This document shows, piece after piece, positions 17,456 to 26,905 of a stretch of 64,000 nucleotides of DNA (positions are counted from its first letter, which is position 1; each line of letters opens with the position of its first letter). The notes under the pieces were generated by a model. It searched no databases. It was not told the DNA's origin and saw only the letters and a program-made list of their open reading frames with translations. A program made the translations under genes and the position numbers. Source of the stretch: CAWIMX01 sp963792785. GTDB taxonomy: Bacteria; Acidobacteriota; Vicinamibacteria; Vicinamibacterales; CAVVIG01. Where the stretch lies: the NCBI GenBank assembly GCA_963792785.1, contig CAWBXO010000004.1:1054001-1118000 (forward strand), read 5' to 3'.

Positions 17456-18599
17456 TCAGGTGGTGGCGTCCTGCTTCGCCCTGGCGGCTTTCGCCGCCTT
17501 CGTGAGGTCGGCCACGAGCGCCCCGCGCTTGTGCACCAGTTCCTTGCGCGGCCGCCGGCCGTTGGGCGAGCCCACAGCGTACTCGCAGAAGAGCGGGAAC
17601 GCGATCGTCGAATCGCAGTACGCGACGACGGTGCCGGACAGCACGCCCGGGTTCACCTTGCCCCAGCTCACGGCCTCCGCGGGCGTGGCGCCGGAGAGCC
17701 CGCCCCAGACGACCGAGTCGGTCGTGATCTGGATGAAGTAGTCGTTGCCGCCCTTGGGAATGCCATAGACCTCCCAGAGCGTCGGCTGCGCCTGCAGGTA
17801 GAAGTTCTTCGGCGAACCGCCGCCGAGAATCACGCAGCCGTTCTGCTTGCCCGCCATCACGATCGCGCAGACCTCGTTGACGTCCAGGTTCGGGTCGATC
17901 ATGAAGCGGCTGTCGTTCATCAGCTCGTGATAGGCGATGTTCATCCCGATCGAGCTGTCGCCGGGCGACGAGGTGTAGATCGGCACGCCGGCGGCCGCCG
18001 CGCGCGCGACGACCGAGTGCTCCTCGCAGCCCGGGAAGCGCTCGCGCAGGTCGCACCCGAGCCGGTAGTGGAAGTCGGCGGTCGAGATCGCCTCGTTCAG
18101 CCCGGACCGCACGATGAAATCGCGGATGTAGGCGTCGGTTTCGAGCAGCACGGTGGCCGGAAAGAGCACGTCGTAGATCCGGATCACGCCCTGCTCGTAC
18201 AGCTCCACGTCGTCCACGAAGGGCGAGCCGCGGTGGAGGGTGAAGTTCAGCGCGTAGTGGAGGTCGTGGTACAGATTGGCGCCGGTCGAGATGATGAAGT
18301 CGACCAGGCCCGCGATCCATCAGCTCGATGACGCATCCGCCGAGGCCGGCGGGCGTCATCGCCCCGGCCACGGTGAGGCCGATGGTCGTGTCGTTGGCGG
18401 GGTCGAGCATGCGGTCGGCGAACACCTGGCAGGCCTCGGAGAGCCGGCCGGCATTGAACGCCTGGAACCCCTCGTCGATCAGGTGGCGGATCTCCGCGCT
18501 GCCGCGCGGGCGGTAGTACTGGATCGGCTTGCCGGACAAGAAACCCTTGGCGGACGGGGCGGAACCGGAACCGGGTGACCCTGGGACGCGATGCGGCAC
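17456..18599 (-). CDS. Deoxyhypusine synthase-like / homospermidine synthase-like protein (frameshifted)
   Basis: NAD-dependent aminobutyl transferase family. The N-terminal part has LTVAGAMTPAGLGGCVIELMDRG; after the frame break come DVLFPATVLLE, TSSPGDSSIGMNIAYHEL, ILGGGSPKNF and the catalytic lysine in EAVSWGKVNP. The break is at CCC 18309-18311; dropping one base restores the family sequence LVDFIISTGANLYHDLHYAL. Bacteria lack eIF5A, so the bacterial members are thought to make homospermidine-type polyamines. GTG start at 18597-18599. First gene of the operon with DUF5615 and ROK-like genes. Confidence 0.85.
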
Positions 18600-18693
18600 G
18601 GATGACTCCTGTAGGACGCGAATAGCTTAACATCTCGCCGCCTCCAGGGACTGTCGCGCTCGGACTTTCCGGCCGATACCTTGAGCGCAAGCA

Positions 18694-20058
18694 ATGGACG
18701 ATCTCACTTTCAGCGCACGCCGCGCCACCGCCGCCGAGGCCCGCGGCGCCGAACCGACCGACCCCGAGTCGCGCTTCCGGAACCTCGTGCAGTCGCCCCT
18801 GCGCGCCGGGATCCTGCGCTACCTGAACGCCCGGCCGCAGGACGCCTTCGACGTGGAGTCGCTGATGCAGACGTTCGGCCGCCTGCGGCTGGACGTGGAG
18901 AACTGCGTCCGCGAGCTCGCCGATTTCGGGCTCGCCCGGGTCGTGCCCGGCGTGCCGCCGCAGTACACCGCGGCGCGGCCGGCCGCGGAGGCCTTCGCCG
19001 AGCAGCTCGACTCCTTCCTCGAGCGCCGGGCCCTGGTCAGCACCGAGGACCAGTCACCGTCGGTGCAGCGCTTCCGCGAGATGATCGGCCGCGACGAGAA
19101 GATGCTGATCGTCTTCGAGTGGATCCGGACGGCGGCCAAGTCGGACATCTCGGTCCTGATCCTCGGGCCGACGGGCGCGGGCAAGGAAGTCGTCGCGCGG
19201 ATGATCCACGAGCTGAGCCGGCGGTCGGTCGCGAAGTTCCAGGCGGTGAACTGCGCCGCCCTGCCCGACACCCTGTTCGAGTCGGAGATCTTCGGGTACG
19301 AGAAGGGCGCCTTCACCGGCGCGCACGACCGGAAGCCCGGGCGCCTCGAGCTGGCCGACGACGGCACGCTGTTCCTCGACGAGATCGGCGACATGTCCCT
19401 CTTCGCGCAGGCCAAGCTCTTGCGCGTGCTCGAGGAGCGGCGCTTCGAGCGGCTCGGCGGCCAGAAGTCGATTGCGGTGGACTTCCGCCTGATCTCCGCG
19501 ACGAACCGCCCGCTCGAGCAGTTCGTCCGCGACGGCCGCTTCCGTGAGGATCTGTACTACCGGGTGAACGCGTTCGCGATCCGCCTGCCGTCGCTGCGCG
19601 AACGCCAGGTCGACATCCCCGTGCTGGCCCAGCGGTTCCTGAACCGCTACTGCGCCGCCCAGGGGCTGCCGCTCGACAGCAAGGAGTTCTCGAAGGAGTC
19701 GCTGGACCTGTTCGCCACCTATCACTGGCCGGGGAACATCCGCGAGCTGGAGAGCACGGTGTCGCGCGCCGCCCTGTCGGCGCCCGGCCGCGTGATTCGC
19801 GCGTCCGACATCGAGTTCCTCCACGCCACGTCGCCGGCCGCCGCGCTATCGGCCACGGGCGAGCGGCTGCCGTCTCTTGCCGAAGCCGAGCGCGCGCACA
19901 TCATCCGCGTGCTCGAGGCCGTGGACTGGAATAAGAAAGAGGCGGCGCGGGTGCTGGCCATCAGCCGCGGCACCCTGTACCGCAAGATCGTCGACTACGG
20001 TCTCGAGCCCGAGACGCGGCCGACCGGGCGGCGGAGCCGCGGCGGGGCCGCGTCATGA
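18694..20058 (+). CDS. Sigma-54-dependent transcription activator with N-terminal winged helix
   Basis: 454-aa enhancer-binding protein. Residues ~1-110 look like a winged-helix sensor rather than a receiver domain; ~125-355 are the AAA+ core with Walker A GPTGAGKE, the sigma-54 contact loop GAFTGA and Walker B GTLFLDEIGD; ~400-440 are a Fis-type helix-turn-helix (KKEAARVLAISRGTLYRKI). No phosphorylation site is present, so the input signal is unknown. It lies 85 bases before the c-di-GMP gene on the same strand. Confidence 0.92.
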   Translation: MDDLTFSARRATAAEARGAEPTDPESRFRNLVQSPLRAGILRYLNARPQDAFDVESLMQTFGRLRLDVENCVRELADFGLARVVPGVPPQYTAARPAAEAFAEQLDSFLERRALVSTEDQSPSVQRFREMIGRDEKMLIVFEWIRTAAKSDISVLILGPTGAGKEVVARMIHELSRRSVAKFQAVNCAALPDTLFESEIFGYEKGAFTGAHDRKPGRLELADDGTLFLDEIGDMSLFAQAKLLRVLEERRFERLGGQKSIAVDFRLISATNRPLEQFVRDGRFREDLYYRVNAFAIRLPSLRERQVDIPVLAQRFLNRYCAAQGLPLDSKEFSKESLDLFATYHWPGNIRELESTVSRAALSAPGRVIRASDIEFLHATSPAAALSATGERLPSLAEAERAHIIRVLEAVDWNKKEAARVLAISRGTLYRKIVDYGLEPETRPTGRRSRGGAAS

Positions 20059-20142
20059 TCCCGCCGGCCCCGACGTGTCGTATCATCAGCCCCTGGCGCC
20101 CTCCCCGCATGCGAAAGAAGTTCGTCTGGACTGACCGATAGC

Positions 20143-22645
20143 ATGAAGGAACTCCCGATCCGAGCCCGGCTCTACGTCGGGATGGTGCTCGCGGCCGGCG
20201 TTGCGGTCCTGGTGGGCTACGCCCCGCGCAGCCTGGAGCGGCCGGGGCTCTTTCTCGCCCTGCTGCTGCTGTCCTCGCTCGCCTCGGCGCTGAAAGTCAG
20301 CCTCCCCCTCACGACGTCCGGCTCGACGATGTCGGTCTCGTACGCCGTGGACGTGGCGGCGCTGCTGCTCATCGGCCCGAACGAGACGATGCTGGTGGCG
20401 GCGGCCAGCGCGTGGAGCCAGTGCACGTTCCGGACGCAGACGCGGAGCGTGGCGTACCGCACCGCGTTCAGCATGGCGGCGCTCGTCCTCACGGTGAAGG
20501 CGGCCGGCGTCGCGTACGTCTGGCTGGGCGGCCCCTCGCCCGCGGCGTTCTCGCTCTCGACCCTGCCCAAGCCGCTCGTCGGCGCGGCGACGACCTATTT
20601 CGTCATCAACACGCTGCTCGTGGCCAGCGCGATCGGACTGTCCACGCGCCAGTCGATCCCGCGGGTCTGGAACGAAAACTTCCTGTGGAGCGCCCCCAGC
20701 TACTTCGTGGGCGCGGGCGTGGCGGCGCTCGCGGCATCGGTCGTGCACTACGGCGGGTACTGGATGGCCACGCTGGCGGCCGCGCCGCTCTACCTCACCT
20801 ACCGCACCTACAAGGTCTACCTGGGGCGCATCCAGGATCAGCAGAACCACGTGCAGCAGGTGTCGGACCTGCATCTGGCGACGATCGAGGCGCTCGCGCT
20901 GGCGATCGACGCCAAGGATCAGACGGCGCAGAGCCATATTCGCCGCGTCCAGGTGTACGCGGCCGGCCTGGCGCGCGCCCTCGGCATGCCGGAGACCGAG
21001 ATTCAGGGCGTGAAGACGGCCGCGCTGCTCCACGACATCGGCAAGCTCGCGGTGCCCGAGCACATCCTGTCGAAGCCCGGTCCGCTCACGCAGGAAGAGT
21101 TCCAGAAGATCCGGATCCATCCGCAGGTGGGCGCGGAGATCATCAGCGGCGTGCCGTTCCCCTATCCGGTGTCGCCGCTGATCTTGAGCCACCACGAGCG
21201 CTGGGACGGCAAGGGCTACCCCGCGGGGCTCAAGGGCGAGGAGATTCCGCTCGGCGCGCGCGTGCTGACGGTCGTCGACTATTTCGACGCGCTGATGTCG
21301 GAGCGGCCGTACCACAAGGCCATGAGCGTCGACGCGGCCGTGGGCCTGCTCCAGCAGGAGGCGGGCAAGGCGCTCGATCCCGCGGGTCGTGGGGACGTTC
21401 GTGGAGATGTACCCGAAGCTCGCCGCCGAAGCCGACGCGAGCCAGGAGCCGGCGCGCAAGCTGACGCGCGCGTCCGAGGAGCCCACGATGGCCGAGCCGG
21501 CCGTGGGGCTCGTCAAGAGCGAGCCGGCGCGCACGAACGTCTTCCAGGACATCGCGCTCGCCCACCGCGAGATCTACGCGCTGTACGAAATCGCGCAGGC
21601 CATGGGCAGCAGCCTCGGCGTGTCCGACACGATGGCGCTGATCTCGTCCAAGCTGAGCAACATCGTGCCGTTCTCCTGCTGCGCCCTGTTCCTCTACAAC
21701 GAGGAGTCCGAGATGCTGCGCTGCCGGTTCGCGACCGGCATCGAGTCGGACATCGTGCAGCAGCTCTCGGTGCGCAGCGGCCAGGGCCTCACCGGCTGGG
21801 TGGCGCGCAACCGGCGCCCGCTGGTCAACGCGCGGCCGAGCGCCGACATCGAGGCCGCGGGGTTCCCCGCGCACCGCACGTCCCTGCAGTCGGCGCTGGT
21901 CTGCCCGCTGGTCTTCAACGAGCGCTTCATCGGCACGATCTCGGTCTACCACACGGAGCCGTCGATCTACACCGACGACCACCGGCGCCTGCTCGACCGG
22001 ATCTCCGAGCAGGCCGCGGCGGTCATCTACAACTCGATCGTCTTCGAGCAGACGCAGGAGGATTCGTTGACCGATCCGCTCACCGGCCTCCCGAACACGC
22101 GGTTCATGTTCATGCACCTGACGCGCGAGCTCGCGCGCGCCGAGCGCCTCAAATCCGAGGTGTCCCTGCTCGTGATGGACCTCGACAACTTCAAGGACAT
22201 CAACGACACCTACGGCCACCACGTGGGCGACCGCGCGCTGCGCGAAGTCGCCGGCGTGCTGCGCACCGGCATCCGCCCGTACGACATCTGCGTGCGGTAC
22301 GCCGGCGACGAGTTCATCGTGGTGCTCTCGGGCTGCGGCGCCGAGGAGGCCGAGCGGAAGCGGATCGAACTGCAGCAGGCCGTGGACGAGCTCGCCTTCG
22401 AGCCGCGCCCCGGCCAGCGCATGGCGCTCGGCCTCAGTATCGGCGCGTCGGTGTTCCCGCACGACGGCGATTCCTACGAGGCCCTGCTCGCCACGGCCGA
22501 CAGCCGGATGTACCGCGACAAGACCCGCCGGAAGCGCTCGGGCCCCGGCGCCTACGAGCGCGGCGCCGATACCGGCGCGGCAGTCGCGGTCGCCGTCGGC
22601 ATCTCCGAGGAGGAGATCGCCCGGGCGGCGGTTGGAGTGCTCTAG
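20143..22645 (+). CDS. Membrane HD-GYP / GAF / GGDEF c-di-GMP protein (frameshifted)
   Basis: Around 835 aa once corrected. Residues ~1-225 form multiple membrane helices; ~240-400 are an HD-GYP phosphodiesterase (HDIGK, HHERWDGKGYP, VVDYFDALMSERPYHKAM); ~470-620 a GAF domain; the last ~180 a GGDEF cyclase with AGDEF and an inhibitory RxxD site five residues before it (RPYD). Frame is lost at CCC 21379-21381; dropping one C joins EAGKALDPRVVGTFVEMYP. If unbroken, one protein would both make and degrade c-di-GMP. Downstream lies a large inverted repeat. Confidence 0.88.
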
Positions 22646-22814
22646 AGGTTCTGGAGGTTCCAGGGGTTCTGGGGGTTCTGGAGGTCGGGTTCTGGGTTCT
22701 TGAGGTTCGGAGGTTCTGGTTCTTCAGAAGCCAGAACCTTCAGAACCCTTGAACCTTCCGAACCCAGAACCTGACCCCCAGAACCTCCAGAACCCCTGGA
22801 ACCTCGAGAACCGC
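22646..22814. repeat. ~169-nt imperfect inverted repeat of GGTTCT-type units (family 1, copy b)
   Basis: Left arm of AGGTTCTGG/GGTTCCAGG units, right arm its inverse complement ending GAGAACCGCGG, pairing across GGTTCTTCAGAAGCC. Order and sequence of units follow the 10929-11085 copy closely (shared GGAGGTCGGGTTCTGGGTTC in the left arms). It sits between convergent genes. Confidence 0.9.
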
Positions 22815-22822
22815 GGTGAGCT

Positions 22823-23056
22823 TCAACCATCCGGCTCGATCCAATCCGGCGGGAGGCCCGTCATCGCGGTCCAGATGAGCGCGAGGCCGGTCGCGCCGGC
22901 GATGAGCGCGAGGCCGTCCACCCACCACGCATCGAAGCGTCCGCTCCACTCGATCCAGCCGGCGGGCACGGCCAGCGCGAGCCCCAGGAGGGACGCGGCC
23001 GCGCGACGCCGCACGAGGCGCAGCACGAGCCCGCGCGTCCGTCGGATGAAAGCCAT
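22823..23056 (-). CDS. Small inner-membrane protein, two helices
   Basis: 77 aa with a basic N-terminus (MAFIRRTRGLVLRLVRRR), two hydrophobic segments (ASLLGLALAVPAGWI and GLALIAGATGLALIWTAM) and the tail PPDWIEPDG. No family recognised. It diverges from the flavin reductase gene with 17 bases between start codons, and ends at the edge of a repeat element. Confidence 0.6.
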   Translation of the reverse strand: MAFIRRTRGLVLRLVRRRAAASLLGLALAVPAGWIEWSGRFDAWWVDGLALIAGATGLALIWTAMTGLPPDWIEPDG

Positions 23057-23073
23057 GCGGTAGCATAGTCCGC

Positions 23074-23766
23074 GTGGTGACCCTGACGATCAACGACGTG
23101 ATAGCCGCGACGCCCCGCGCCCGCATCGTCCGGCTCGATCTCGGCGGCCGGGCCTTCCCGTTCGCGCCGGGACAGGCGGTGATGGTCGCCGACCACGGAT
23201 CCCGCGAACGGCCGCGCCCGTATTCGCTGGCCAGCGCGCCCGAGGACGCCGCGCGCGACGGCTGGCTCGAGCTCCTCATCGGCCTGAAACCCTCGGGTGA
23301 CGCGGGTCCGCACCTCACGCTCGTGCCGGGGCAGCGCGTCGACGTCGACCGCCCGATCGGCCAATTCACGTTTCCCGAGGGATCCGCGGAGCGGCGCTTC
23401 GCGTTCGTGGCCGGCGGCACCGGCATCGCGCCGCTCCGGGCGATGCTGCACCGCGCGCTCGCGCGCGCGGACGCCGGAATCGCCGTGCTCTACAGCGCGC
23501 GCACGCCGGACGAATTCGCGTACGAGGAGGAGCTGCGCGCGCTCGCGGCGGCCGGGCGCCTCGAGCTGCACCAGACCGTGACCCGCGGCGGCGACGGCTG
23601 GACGGGACCGCGCGGACGCCTGGGCCGCGCCGACCTCGCGCCGCTCGTCCGTGATCCCGAGACGCTGTGCTTCGTGTGCGGCCCGCCGGCCCTGGTCGAG
23701 GAGATCCCGAAGCTGCTCGGTGAGCTGGGCGTCGCCCAGGAGCGGATCAGGATAGAGACGTGGTGA
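23074..23766 (+). CDS. Ferredoxin-NADP reductase-family flavoprotein
   Basis: FAD/NAD(P)H oxidoreductase of 230 aa. FAD motif RPYSLAS, NAD(P) loop VAGGTGIAPLRAML and CGPPALVEEIPKLL are clear; no [2Fe-2S] cluster domain is attached, so it needs a separate electron acceptor. GTG start at 23074-23076. It is followed by a heptamer repeat hairpin that separates it from convergent fabI. The physiological partner cannot be told. Confidence 0.88.
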   Translation: MVTLTINDVIAATPRARIVRLDLGGRAFPFAPGQAVMVADHGSRERPRPYSLASAPEDAARDGWLELLIGLKPSGDAGPHLTLVPGQRVDVDRPIGQFTFPEGSAERRFAFVAGGTGIAPLRAMLHRALARADAGIAVLYSARTPDEFAYEEELRALAAAGRLELHQTVTRGGDGWTGPRGRLGRADLAPLVRDPETLCFVCGPPALVEEIPKLLGELGVAQERIRIETW

Positions 23767-23769
23767 TAA

Positions 23770-23892
23770 GAGCTGTTAGCTCTTAGGCGTTAGCTGTTAG
23801 GCGTTAGGCGTTAGCTGTTAGGCGTTAGCTGTTAGCTTGGCTAACGGCTAACGGCTAACGGCTAACGGCTAACGGCTAAGGGCTAAGGGCTC
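23770..23892. repeat. Heptamer inverted-repeat cluster (NNGTTAG / CTAACGG)
   Basis: Nine heptamers (CTGTTAG and GCGTTAG variants) are followed, after TTGG, by five exact CTAACGG and two CTAAGGG units. The arms can form one long hairpin between the stops of convergent fabI and the flavoprotein gene. Confidence 0.9.
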
Positions 23893-24665
23893 TAAACCCC
23901 CATCGCGTGGTATCCCGCGTCGACCATCAGGATTTCCCCGGTGACGGCGCGGGACGCGGGGCTCAGCAGGAACATCGCGGCGTCGGCGACTTCAGCCGCC
24001 TCCACCGATCGGCGCAGCGGCGCCTTCTCGCGATAGGCGTTCAGCATGTTGGTGAACCCGGCGATGCCCGACGCCGCGAGCGTCTTGATGGCGCCCGCCG
24101 ACACCGCGTTCACGCGAATGTTCTTCGGCCCGAGATCGCTCGCCAGGTAGCGCACGGTCGACTCGAGCGCGGCCTTCGCCACGCCCATCACGTTGTAGTT
24201 CGGGAACACGCGATCGCTGCCGATGAAGGTGAGCGTGACCACGCTGCCGCCGCCGCGCTTCTCCATCAGGGGCACCGCCGCGCGCGTGAGCGCCACGAGC
24301 GAGTACGCGCTCACGTCGAGCGCGATGCTGAAGGCCTCGCGCGTCGTCTCGACGAAGGGCTGGCTGAGCGCCTCCCGCGGCGCGAACGCCGCCCCGTGCA
24401 CGAGGAAGTCGAGCCCGCCGAACTCGCGGTCCACCGCCGCCATCGCGCTGGCGATCTCCCCGTCGTTCGAGACGTCGCACGGCAGAATCAGCGGGTTCTC
24501 GAGCGACGCCGCGAGATCGCGCACGTTCTCGCCGAGGCGCTCGTTCTGATAGGTGAGGGCGAGGCGCGCGCCGCCCGCAGCGGCCGCCTGCGCGATCGCC
24601 CACGCAATCGACCGCTTGTTGCCGACACCGAGGATGAGCCCGTGCTTGCCGGTGAGTTCGCACAT
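23892..24665 (-). CDS. fabI: Enoyl-[acyl-carrier-protein] reductase FabI
   Basis: NADH-dependent last reduction of type II fatty acid elongation. SDR fold of 257 aa with the FabI-type opening LILGVGNKRSIAWAIAQA, the catalytic pair Tyr-x6-Lys in FPNYNVMGVAKAALES, and the ending LMVDAGYHAMGV. Starts ATG at 24663-24665, 5 bases after the upstream gene's stop. Being FabI-type it would be in the triclosan-sensitive class, though that is general family knowledge. Confidence 0.95.
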   Translation of the reverse strand: MCELTGKHGLILGVGNKRSIAWAIAQAAAAGGARLALTYQNERLGENVRDLAASLENPLILPCDVSNDGEIASAMAAVDREFGGLDFLVHGAAFAPREALSQPFVETTREAFSIALDVSAYSLVALTRAAVPLMEKRGGGSVVTLTFIGSDRVFPNYNVMGVAKAALESTVRYLASDLGPKNIRVNAVSAGAIKTLAASGIAGFTNMLNAYREKAPLRRSVEAAEVADAAMFLLSPASRAVTGEILMVDAGYHAMGV

Positions 24666-24670
24666 GGTGG

Positions 24671-25386
24671 TTATTTCGATCGCTTGCGGCCGTGGCCGCC
24701 CTGCCGCGAACGCCCGGAGCCCTGCGGGCGCCCGCCGTTCGGCCGGCTGTTGCCGCCGCCCTGGAAGGACTGCCCGCCGCCCCCTCCGCGTCCCTGCCCC
24801 TGTCCTGTCCCTGTCCCTGTCCCTGTCGCGCGCGGAACCGGTTGTACGGCCGCCCGGCGGGCTGGCGGATCGTGAATTCCGGAATCGGCCGCTGCGGCGG
24901 CGGGACACCGTCAAGCCGCGGCAGCGTCGCGCGAATGAGCCGGCGGTGGACCGGGCCCTCGATCACGCCTTCGTCGGGGTTCTCGGCGTTCTCGGCGTTC
25001 TCGGAGTTTTCGGGGTTTTCGGAGTTCTCGAGGTTCTCGGAGTTCGCAGGGCTCGCGGCGTGCTCGAGTGGATCGGCATCCTCGAATGATTCCGAGGCCT
25101 CCAACGCCTCGACACCGTTCTCGCCCGGCCCTGCCTCGGCGTCGTGCGGGATCTTCTTGGGACCGCCGGCGAGCACCTGGGTGTAGAGCGCGGCGGGGGT
25201 GTCGGCCTTGCGTCGCTGGTGCGGGACCTTCGCGTGCTTGTACTCGTGCTCGGTGTCGCAGGTCGAGCACCGGGTCCGCTTCACGTCCTCACCGACCATC
25301 GCCACGACGACGTGGTTGGTGAGACGCCGCTCCCGGGGACAGTAATCGTCCAAAATATCACCAAGCCGTAGCTGGCGCTGCTGCAT
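24671..25386 (-). CDS. Unrecognised Cys-rich, Asn/Glu-repeat, RGG-tailed protein (frameshifted)
   Basis: About 240 aa when corrected. N-terminal ~60 residues carry CPRER and CSTCDTEHEYKH, a probable zinc ribbon; then an acidic linker with the low-complexity run ENSENPENSENAENAEN; the tail is Gly/Gln/Arg-rich and ends GGHGRKRSK. The tail is reached only after restoring one G in the GGACAG hexamer run near 24804, where a unit is one base short. The architecture suggests nucleic-acid binding, but no function is known to me. It is 5 bases upstream of fabI. Confidence 0.7.
24970..25053. repeat. Degenerate repeat inside a coding region, GTTCTCGG type
   Basis: About nine 9-base units (GTTCTCGGC, GTTCTCGGA, GTTTTCGGG) encode the Asn/Glu run on the minus strand. 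The unit closely resembles the outer part of the 10929 intergenic element (GGTTCTCGGGGTTCC). Confidence 0.8.
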
Positions 25387-25481
25387 CCAAAAGCCCTCGA
25401 AGGAACCTACTGTAGGGAAGAAAGCGCGAAAGGCGAGGCGATTTTAACAGAGGCCCTTTCCGCGTGGCAATAGCGGTGCGA

Positions 25482-26879
25482 TCAGCCGGCCTGGACGGCC
25501 GCCCACGCCGCGATCTCCTCCAGCCGCGCCTCGACGGCCGCCGGCGCCGTCGACTGCGGCGTGCGCTTGGCCTCCACCGACGCCCGCGGCCGCACGCGGT
25601 CGACGATATCCGGCCCGAAATGCTCGCTCGCCGCCCGCCACTCCGCCGCCGACAACGACTCGAGCGCGCCGCCCTCCGCCACGAGGCGCCGGACGAGCGC
25701 GCCGACGATCTCGTGCGCCCGGCGGAAGGGCACGCCCTGCCCCACCAGGTAATCCGCCGCGTCGGTCGCCAGCAGGAATCCCGTTGAGGCGGCCTCGGCG
25801 CGGGCGCGGTTGAGGGTCAGGCCCGCGACGATGGACCCGGTCACGGCCAGCGATCCGGCGAGCGTGTCCTCGGTGTCGAACACGGCCTGCTTGTCCTCCT
25901 GCAGATCCTTGTTGTACCCGCCGGGCAGGCCCTTGAGCGCGGTGAGCAGGCCCACCAGATGGCCGATGGCGCGGCCCGACTTTCCGCGCACGAGCTCCAG
26001 CGGATCGGGGTTCTTCTTCTGCGGCATCATGCTGCTGCCGGTGCTGAGCGCGTCCGACAGCTCGAAGAACCGGTGCTCGTCGCCGCAGAAGATGATCAGG
26101 TCCTCGGCCAGCCGGCTCAGGTGCACCATCGCGAGGGCCGACGCGTACAGGAATGATGCGGCGAAGTCGCGGTCCGAGGAGGCATCGATGCTGTTGGCGA
26201 CGACCCGCGAGAAACCGAGATCGCGGGCGATGGCGTCCACGTCGACGGCGTAGCTCGTGCCGGCGATCGCGCCGGAACCGAGGGGCAGCGCGTCGGCCTC
26301 GTCGCGCGCCGCCGCCAGCCGGGCGTGATCGCGCCGGATCGCGGCCGCGTGGGCGAGGAAGAAGTGCGCCACGAGCACGGGCTGCGCCGGCCGGAAGTGC
26401 GTGTAGGCCGGCATGAGCGCGTCGCCGGCGGCGGCGGCCTGCGCCGCGAGCGCCGCCACCAGTCCGGCGACCGCCTGCTGCAGCGCGGGAATCCGCCGGC
26501 GCAGGTAGAGGCGGAGGTCGAGCGACACCTGCTCGTTGCGCGAGCGCCCGGTGTGCAGCCGGCGTCCGGCGTCGCCCAGCCGCTCGACGAGCGATCGCTC
26601 GACGAAGCTGTGCACGTCTTCATCCGGGCCGTCGACGAGCGCGGGATCGGCCCGGCCCCGCTCGAGCAGGTCCGTCAGCGCGGCCTCGATCGCCTCGGCG
26701 TCCTCACGCGGCAGCACGCCCGCGCGCGCGAGCGCCCGCGCCCACGCCAGGCTGCCGGTCACGTCGTCCTCGAAGAGGCGGCGATCGAAGGCGAACGAGG
26801 CGCCGAACGCGAACGCGGCCCGGTCGGGCGCGCCGGCGAAGCGGCCGGACCACAGGGTGGAAGAGGGCTTCTCAGTCAC
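25482..26879 (-). CDS. argH: Argininosuccinate lyase
   Basis: Last step of arginine synthesis, splitting argininosuccinate to arginine and fumarate. The 465-aa protein opens KPSSTLWSGRFAGAPD and has the fumarase-superfamily signature GSSMMPQKKNPDP with the catalytic serine loop, plus HTGRSRNEQ. The GTG start at 26877-26879 lies inside a heptamer repeat (unit GACTTGT on the coding strand). It follows argG after a 17-base spacer. Confidence 0.96.
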   Translation of the reverse strand: MTEKPSSTLWSGRFAGAPDRAAFAFGASFAFDRRLFEDDVTGSLAWARALARAGVLPREDAEAIEAALTDLLERGRADPALVDGPDEDVHSFVERSLVERLGDAGRRLHTGRSRNEQVSLDLRLYLRRRIPALQQAVAGLVAALAAQAAAAGDALMPAYTHFRPAQPVLVAHFFLAHAAAIRRDHARLAAARDEADALPLGSGAIAGTSYAVDVDAIARDLGFSRVVANSIDASSDRDFAASFLYASALAMVHLSRLAEDLIIFCGDEHRFFELSDALSTGSSMMPQKKNPDPLELVRGKSGRAIGHLVGLLTALKGLPGGYNKDLQEDKQAVFDTEDTLAGSLAVTGSIVAGLTLNRARAEAASTGFLLATDAADYLVGQGVPFRRAHEIVGALVRRLVAEGGALESLSAAEWRAASEHFGPDIVDRVRPRASVEAKRTPQSTAPAAVEARLEEIAAWAAVQAG

Positions 26880-26905
26880 AAGTCACAAGTCGCTAGTCAC
26901 AAGTC
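26870..26905. repeat. Heptamer repeat across the argG-argH junction
   Basis: On the minus strand GACTTGT, GACTAGC, GACTTGT, GACTTGT, GACTGAG run from the argG stop into the argH start; both the argG TGA and the argH GTG lie within units. Confidence 0.8.
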
